Shown: positions 38,100 through 42,730 of the stretch, piece after piece
Layout: every line of letters begins with the position of its first letter
How positions within the stretch are numbered: position 1 is the first letter of the stretch
IMG/VR virus record: IMGVR_UViG_3300032164_000026
Span: 1 to 42,730 of that record
Origin: a virus
DNA: 42,730 nucleotides
Direction: 5' to 3' (one strand)
The notes under the pieces: model-generated
What the model was told of the DNA's origin: nothing
Databases searched by the model: none
What the model saw: only the letters and a program-made list of their open reading frames with translations
Position numbers and translations under genes: made by a program

Positions 38100-40177
38100 T
38101 GTTGCACGACGTCCCCGGGATCAAACAGCTCGCCTGGCCCGTGGCTGGAGGGGTCGACGAAGTCTCCCCAGTCACGGAACTGTCTCCGGAAGACTACCTC
38201 TACATGATGAACTGGAGGATCTCGAAGGACAACAAGCGCGTCGAGAAGAGGCTGGGCGTCGCTGACCAGTCCCTGACCCTTGGCGAGGATGCCTACAACT
38301 ACGCTACCTACTACAATGCCGGCGGAGACTTCTGCCAGATCCTGGCTCTCGAGTCGAAGATCAGGAGGAAGGTTGGGTCTGGGAGCTGGACGGATATCCA
38401 CACCTGGGCCAACACGCTACTCCACCCGATCACCCCGGTCATGGTTCAGGGGAAGATATTCTACGTCCACGAGCGTGACAGCCGGATGGTGCACACGGAC
38501 GGGAACGATTACCAGATCGGGATCACCCTCCCGGCGACCCTTCCGACGCTCACAGCGAGCGCTGGCGGGGCGTTCGTGGCCGGGACATACCGATATGCCG
38601 TGGGATACGAGCGCGGGGGCAACTACGGCTGCGGGAGCAACCCCCTAAAGGCCCTCGTCGGGGCCGTTGCGTTCACGGGGGCCGGGCTCAACGACTGCGT
38701 TTCCGGCGGGACCTACACCGGGACGGGGAACAAGACGGTCCGAGTGCAGATCCAGGCCAACGGGACCCCCGACACGATCGAATACTCCATGGACGGTGGC
38801 GCAACATGGACGAGCACGGGGATCCCGATCACGTCCACGGTCTATCTCTCCTACGGGATCACGCTGACCTTCGCCGCCACTATTGGGCACACGATCGGGA
38901 ACTACTGGGAGTTCACGGCGTCAGCCTGTTCCGTCGCCGTGGCCCTTGGGAACAAGGTGACCCTGACTTCTATCCCGGTGTCTTCGGACGCCCAAGTCAC
39001 CCAGCGCAGGATCTATCGCACCACGCTGGATGGGGCAAGTTTCTACTGGCTGGCGACGATCAACGACAACACGACCACCACCTTCGTCGACAACATCCCG
39101 GACACGTCCCTCGGGGCCCTGATGGACGAGGACAGGGACGTCCTGCCATCAGGGTGCAAGTTCTCCTGCTGGTGGGACAATCGGCTTTGGGTGGCAGACG
39201 CGGACAACAACACGCTTTACTATTCGGACATCGAGCAGCCGGAAGAATTCGATACAAGTGTGCGATACATCAAGATGAGGGAGTCCGAAGCCAACGACAA
39301 GATCACTCAGATCGTGTCTTTCAAGGACAACCTCTACGTCTTTAAGGTCAACTCGATCTACTCCATCATCTCCCAAGGGAATGGGCAGTATGGGCAGTTC
39401 CTCTGCAACAAGGACTTCGGGTGCGTCGCTCCGTGGAGCATGACGAGCTGTAACAACCTGCTCATGTTCCTGTCCTACCGGGGATTCGAGCTCTACAACG
39501 GGTGCGAGTCCTACGCCAACGACTTCTCCATCAAGGTCGGGACGACGGTCAGAACGTTCGACCCGATCTATTTCGACATGATCTCCGGGATGCACGATCG
39601 CCAGTACCACGAGGTGTGGTTCTCCGTCCCAAACAGACTTAGCGGAGCTGCGGCCATCACTATCGCCTACAATTACGAGACCAATAAATGGTACTTCTAT
39701 CAGTTCCACAAAACTCCATCATGTCTCGTGGAGACGAAGGATTCGACCAAGGCCCTCGTCAATTACATGGGGACAAAGGACGGATATATCTGCCTCTGCG
39801 ATAGCGGTTACCAGGACGGCGGCAGCAACATCACGGCTACGCTCCGGAAGGGCTGGCTCAAGGGATCCATGACGATGCTCTGGAAGCGGATCGATGTGAA
39901 CTATGAGATCCCCACCGGCATGACCCTGACCCTCAACTGTTACCGAGATTTCGACAAGGACGTGGCCAGGACGAAGGCGATGACAGGCGTGACCCTGGCG
40001 TCAACGGATCTGGAATACAGGAGGCCGATAGGAGACTTCGCCGAACTGGGTCTCAACTCCCAGTACTTCTCAATAGGAATGACGAACGCGGAAAACCTCG
40101 GAGGAAACCTGAAGGTCAACGGCATCTCCGTCTATTGCGGGCCCATCGCCCTCAAGGGGAAAAAGTTTGGAGATTGA
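38099..40177 (+). CDS. Tail tube/nozzle protein (P22 gp10 / T7 gp12-like)
   Basis: 692 residues; ATG at 38099 is coupled to the preceding stop (TGATG) with GGAG 11 nt upstream; a GTG start four codons earlier is possible. The sequence is beta-rich with propeller-like blades: YKxxR-type strands such as RRIYRTTLDGASFYWLATIN, then WWDNRLWVADADNNTLYYSD, and FKDNLYVFKVNSIYSI, as in tail nozzle proteins of podoviruses. A inserted Gly/Thr/Ser-rich domain lies at ~175-285. These proteins form the hexameric end of the short tail and hold the fibres. The following gene encodes a fibre, supporting this. Confidence 0.75.
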   Translation: MLHDVPGIKQLAWPVAGGVDEVSPVTELSPEDYLYMMNWRISKDNKRVEKRLGVADQSLTLGEDAYNYATYYNAGGDFCQILALESKIRRKVGSGSWTDIHTWANTLLHPITPVMVQGKIFYVHERDSRMVHTDGNDYQIGITLPATLPTLTASAGGAFVAGTYRYAVGYERGGNYGCGSNPLKALVGAVAFTGAGLNDCVSGGTYTGTGNKTVRVQIQANGTPDTIEYSMDGGATWTSTGIPITSTVYLSYGITLTFAATIGHTIGNYWEFTASACSVAVALGNKVTLTSIPVSSDAQVTQRRIYRTTLDGASFYWLATINDNTTTTFVDNIPDTSLGALMDEDRDVLPSGCKFSCWWDNRLWVADADNNTLYYSDIEQPEEFDTSVRYIKMRESEANDKITQIVSFKDNLYVFKVNSIYSIISQGNGQYGQFLCNKDFGCVAPWSMTSCNNLLMFLSYRGFELYNGCESYANDFSIKVGTTVRTFDPIYFDMISGMHDRQYHEVWFSVPNRLSGAAAITIAYNYETNKWYFYQFHKTPSCLVETKDSTKALVNYMGTKDGYICLCDSGYQDGGSNITATLRKGWLKGSMTMLWKRIDVNYEIPTGMTLTLNCYRDFDKDVARTKAMTGVTLASTDLEYRRPIGDFAELGLNSQYFSIGMTNAENLGGNLKVNGISVYCGPIALKGKKFGD

Positions 40178-40179
40178 CC

Positions 40180-42730
40180 GTGGGCAAAATAGCTGACATC
40201 GGCGTCATCGGCGGGGACGTAGAATTCCTGCGCACGTCCAGCGTCGATAGTGGCCAGCGGTACTCCCCTCCGGCCCCGGAAGGGTCTGGATACGAAGAGG
40301 ACAACCCGGTTCCGGCCAGCCTTTATCCCCAGCTCGGATCTAGTCAGGGGCTGCCCTCAGCGGCCAGGATCCCCAGCCAGAATGCCGACTTCAAGACTTC
40401 TTATTCTCCATGCGGAAAGTCGAACAGCATGGCCGGAGTGTTCCAGGCCATCAAGGACACGGAGGCGACCGGAGAGGCAGGGGTAAGCGATCACGGCCTC
40501 CTCCTGGGCCTCTTGGACGACGACCATCCGCAGTACCTTCTTCTCGCCGGGCGGACCGGCGGGCAGATAGCGTACGGAGGGATCAACAGCGGAGAGATTC
40601 TGACCCTTCGCTCGACACTGGCGACGGCAAAGGGCTACGTCTACGTTGGCCCCTCAGAACTCCTCAAGGTGAACAACGCCGTCCGGATAGAAGAGGGGTC
40701 GACCGGAGACCCCACGCTGAAGTGGTCCTTGGTCGAGAACACGAAGTTCACGATGGGGGTCGACAACAGCGACTCGGATGCTTGGCTTCTCTGTTCTGGC
40801 GATATCCTATCTTCCCTTGTAACTCCGGCGGTTACTGGAGGGATAATATACACATACGACGGAACGATATTGATTGAAGGCGGAGACAGTTATCTTAAAC
40901 TCATGAGAGTTTCCGATGGTGCGTTCTTGGATGAGATTGGAGGAAGTGGAACTGGAGATGGCCAATTTAGTACCATTCGTGGAATATGTAACGATGGAAC
41001 TTATGCTTATGTCGTAGAGCAGGGGAACGATAGACTTCAAAAAATACGAATATCTGATATGACTTTTGTTGCCAAGATAGGGTCACTTGGATCTGGCAAT
41101 GACCAATTTAATAATCCATGGAAAATTTGTTCGGATGGGACATATTTATATATAGTTGATTCTGGCAATAGCAGGGTTGTTAAAAGACTTTGCTCAGACC
41201 TGAGTTATGATTCTAAATCTAGCGGTACATTAAATAATCCATCGAATATAGCCATAGACGGAACATACCTATTTGTTAGTCAGAATAGCGGGGCGCCCAA
41301 TAGATTAGTTCTTATGAACGCAGGTGATCTTTCTTTTCTTGGCGCGATGGCCGATGATGGGCATATTGATAGTTGCACGATAACAGAAGCGATTTATAAG
41401 AATGGATATCTATGGTTATGTAATGCGAATGTACCCGGATCACTTAAAACAGTTTATAAATATCAGGTATCATTGGTGGCTCCATATTTTGCATATGTTA
41501 CTCATTTTCTAGTCGGGAATAGTTTAGTTGCCGATGAGTTTTATGTAGGTTGGTCTTTTGATTTAGATGATACCCAGATATATTTATTTAATACCAGAAA
41601 CTCTCCGGGAGATCCGCAGGAAATATATATTACTGACCTCTCGGGGACATTTGTACGAAGATGGGGACAGTATGGAACAGATGACATAGACTTTGTGGCC
41701 TCCATCGCTATTTCTTTAGTTGGGACTATGTCTACTCCAACCTTAACTCCTCTCCGTGGTCCGATCCTTAAGGCTGGGTTAGATCTTAGTTACTGTGATT
41801 CATACCCACTCTTTCGCGCTCGAGACGGTTTTCAACTCATGGAGGATGGGACGGTAGGGGCCACGGACTACGTTGGCCTCTACGCGCCGGCGGCGATCAC
41901 GGCGTCGTATAGTTTAACATTTCCCGGGACAGGACCAGCGGCGGTAGGGCATTTTGCGATTGACTCTTCAGGAGCGATAACGTGGGGACAGAATGTAAGT
42001 CCAACGGGGTATCCTTCATTTAATCATCTTCATCTTACCGTAGTGACTGGCACAGCGCCTTTGGACATTACAAGTACGACTGTTTGTCCAAACCTTAATG
42101 CCGATCTCTTGGACGGGAGTCATGCCGTTTCCTTTGCTGCCGCATCACACACGCACAATGCCAATGAAGTCCTTATCCCAAGTGGATATGGTACTCCGAC
42201 ATACGACGATACACAAGATTTCTTGAACATGACTCAGGCATCGGGCCGCCTTACCGGAGGAGTCCTCTCGGCTCATGCGGGACCGGACGGGACACTCGAC
42301 ATCTCCGCGATGGAGGGGATGGTCCATACAGCGAACACTCTCGGCAGTCCGTTGATCTATTTCAAGAGGGCGGCAGTCACGTCCCTTGCCCTTACCGACA
42401 ATGCCGTGAGTTACATTTGGTGTACATACTCGACGGCGGGCGGAGGAACGATAACCTACTCGGCAAATGCCGCACGTCCAACCGAAGACTACAACGTATT
42501 CGTCATCGGAAGGGTGTGGAGAAGTGGGAACACCGTAGAGGTCGTCAACTCTGGGCAGAATATATACAACCAATATGGACGGATGCAGGACCGGCTTTTG
42601 ATGAAGTATGGGAACATGGACCATGCTTCGGGATCAATAGTTTCGGCACATGCGACTCCTTTGCAGTTGGACCTTACGGCCGGCGTCTGGTATTTCGGGA
42701 ATACACAGATAACCACTTTGGCGAAGACCA
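40180..42730 (+). CDS. Large tail fibre with NHL-type beta-propeller repeats (3' partial)
   Basis: The frame opens with GTG at 40180, two bases after the previous stop, and stays open for 850 codons to the window edge. Residues ~108-145 (DHGLLLGLLDDDHPQYLLLA) are a classic tail fibre segment. Residues ~230-510 contain NHL-like repeats: GTGDGQFSTIRGICNDGTYA, then YVVEQGNDRLQKIRI, and a second blade ending in YIVDSGNSRVVKRL. Later, a LLDGSHAVSFAAASHTHNAN collagen-like/fibre motif occurs at ~643-662, then a repeated segment beginning MTQASGRL and MDHASGSIVSAHATPL. The propeller-coding part (about 40800-41800) is much AT-richer than the first 600 nt. Adsorption is the likely role. A GTG start and its weak ribosome site are uncertain. 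Confidence 0.75.
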   Translation, partial: MGKIADIGVIGGDVEFLRTSSVDSGQRYSPPAPEGSGYEEDNPVPASLYPQLGSSQGLPSAARIPSQNADFKTSYSPCGKSNSMAGVFQAIKDTEATGEAGVSDHGLLLGLLDDDHPQYLLLAGRTGGQIAYGGINSGEILTLRSTLATAKGYVYVGPSELLKVNNAVRIEEGSTGDPTLKWSLVENTKFTMGVDNSDSDAWLLCSGDILSSLVTPAVTGGIIYTYDGTILIEGGDSYLKLMRVSDGAFLDEIGGSGTGDGQFSTIRGICNDGTYAYVVEQGNDRLQKIRISDMTFVAKIGSLGSGNDQFNNPWKICSDGTYLYIVDSGNSRVVKRLCSDLSYDSKSSGTLNNPSNIAIDGTYLFVSQNSGAPNRLVLMNAGDLSFLGAMADDGHIDSCTITEAIYKNGYLWLCNANVPGSLKTVYKYQVSLVAPYFAYVTHFLVGNSLVADEFYVGWSFDLDDTQIYLFNTRNSPGDPQEIYITDLSGTFVRRWGQYGTDDIDFVASIAISLVGTMSTPTLTPLRGPILKAGLDLSYCDSYPLFRARDGFQLMEDGTVGATDYVGLYAPAAITASYSLTFPGTGPAAVGHFAIDSSGAITWGQNVSPTGYPSFNHLHLTVVTGTAPLDITSTTVCPNLNADLLDGSHAVSFAAASHTHNANEVLIPSGYGTPTYDDTQDFLNMTQASGRLTGGVLSAHAGPDGTLDISAMEGMVHTANTLGSPLIYFKRAAVTSLALTDNAVSYIWCTYSTAGGGTITYSANAARPTEDYNVFVIGRVWRSGNTVEVVNSGQNIYNQYGRMQDRLLMKYGNMDHASGSIVSAHATPLQLDLTAGVWYFGNTQITTLAKT

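Noticed and set aside
1-42730. tRNA genes, CRISPR arrays, integrase, transposase, repressor, DNA polymerase
   Set aside because: Looked for by eye on both strands; no cloverleaf, regular spacer array or family motif seen.

Overview
The window looks like most or all of the genome of a short-tailed (podovirus-like) tailed phage of an unidentified, fairly GC-rich bacterium. Terminase, portal, scaffold, major capsid protein, a short set of head-tail and tail-tube proteins, tail fibre genes, ejection-type proteins and lysis genes are all visible. No tape measure, tail sheath, integrase, repressor, DNA polymerase or tRNA was found. Shine-Dalgarno sites are mostly strong AGGAGG types, GTG and TTG starts are frequent, and genes are packed with ATGA, GTGA and TGATG overlaps.

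Layout. Rightward genes run from 25688 to the right edge: a small set of unknown proteins, terminase, portal, scaffold, capsid, head-tail joining proteins, a tail-tube-like protein and a large tail fibre that runs off the window. They run again from the left edge to 13757: the end of a tail protein, small adhesion-type proteins, a series of ejection-type proteins ending in a 2717-residue giant, a lytic transglycosylase, and holin-like and spanin-like membrane proteins. A leftward block fills 24876 down to 13754. It holds small early proteins, an AAA+ ATPase / VWA-like / SprT-like metallopeptidase trio, a RecT-type annealing protein coupled to a RecB/Cas4-fold nuclease, a replisome-organiser-like protein and a second possible nuclease. 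The two arms diverge from a non-coding region at 24877-25687 and converge at a shared CTAG stop at 13754-13757. This is what a circular or circularly permuted map would give if the window edges fall inside the tail fibre region. However, the two edge reading frames do not join in frame as they stand.

The divergent region is the most unusual part. It is AT-rich and palindromic, and it contains a perfect 16-bp copy of the bacterial chromosomal parS centromere site (25222-25237), although no parA or parB gene is in the window. A near-consensus leftward promoter lies at 25549-25577. Other notable points are an ADP-ribosyltransferase-like domain inside the giant virion protein, NHL-type beta-propeller repeats in the tail fibre (both in AT-richer patches), a 2x[4Fe-4S] ferredoxin-like gene among the head-tail genes, a 22-nt element repeated upstream of three leftward genes, and a set of tiny, translationally coupled membrane proteins.

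How the genes probably work together (inference): the leftward block takes over or supports host replication and recombination, using host polymerase. The rightward block packages DNA, builds the particle, ejects DNA together with large internal proteins, and lyses the cell.
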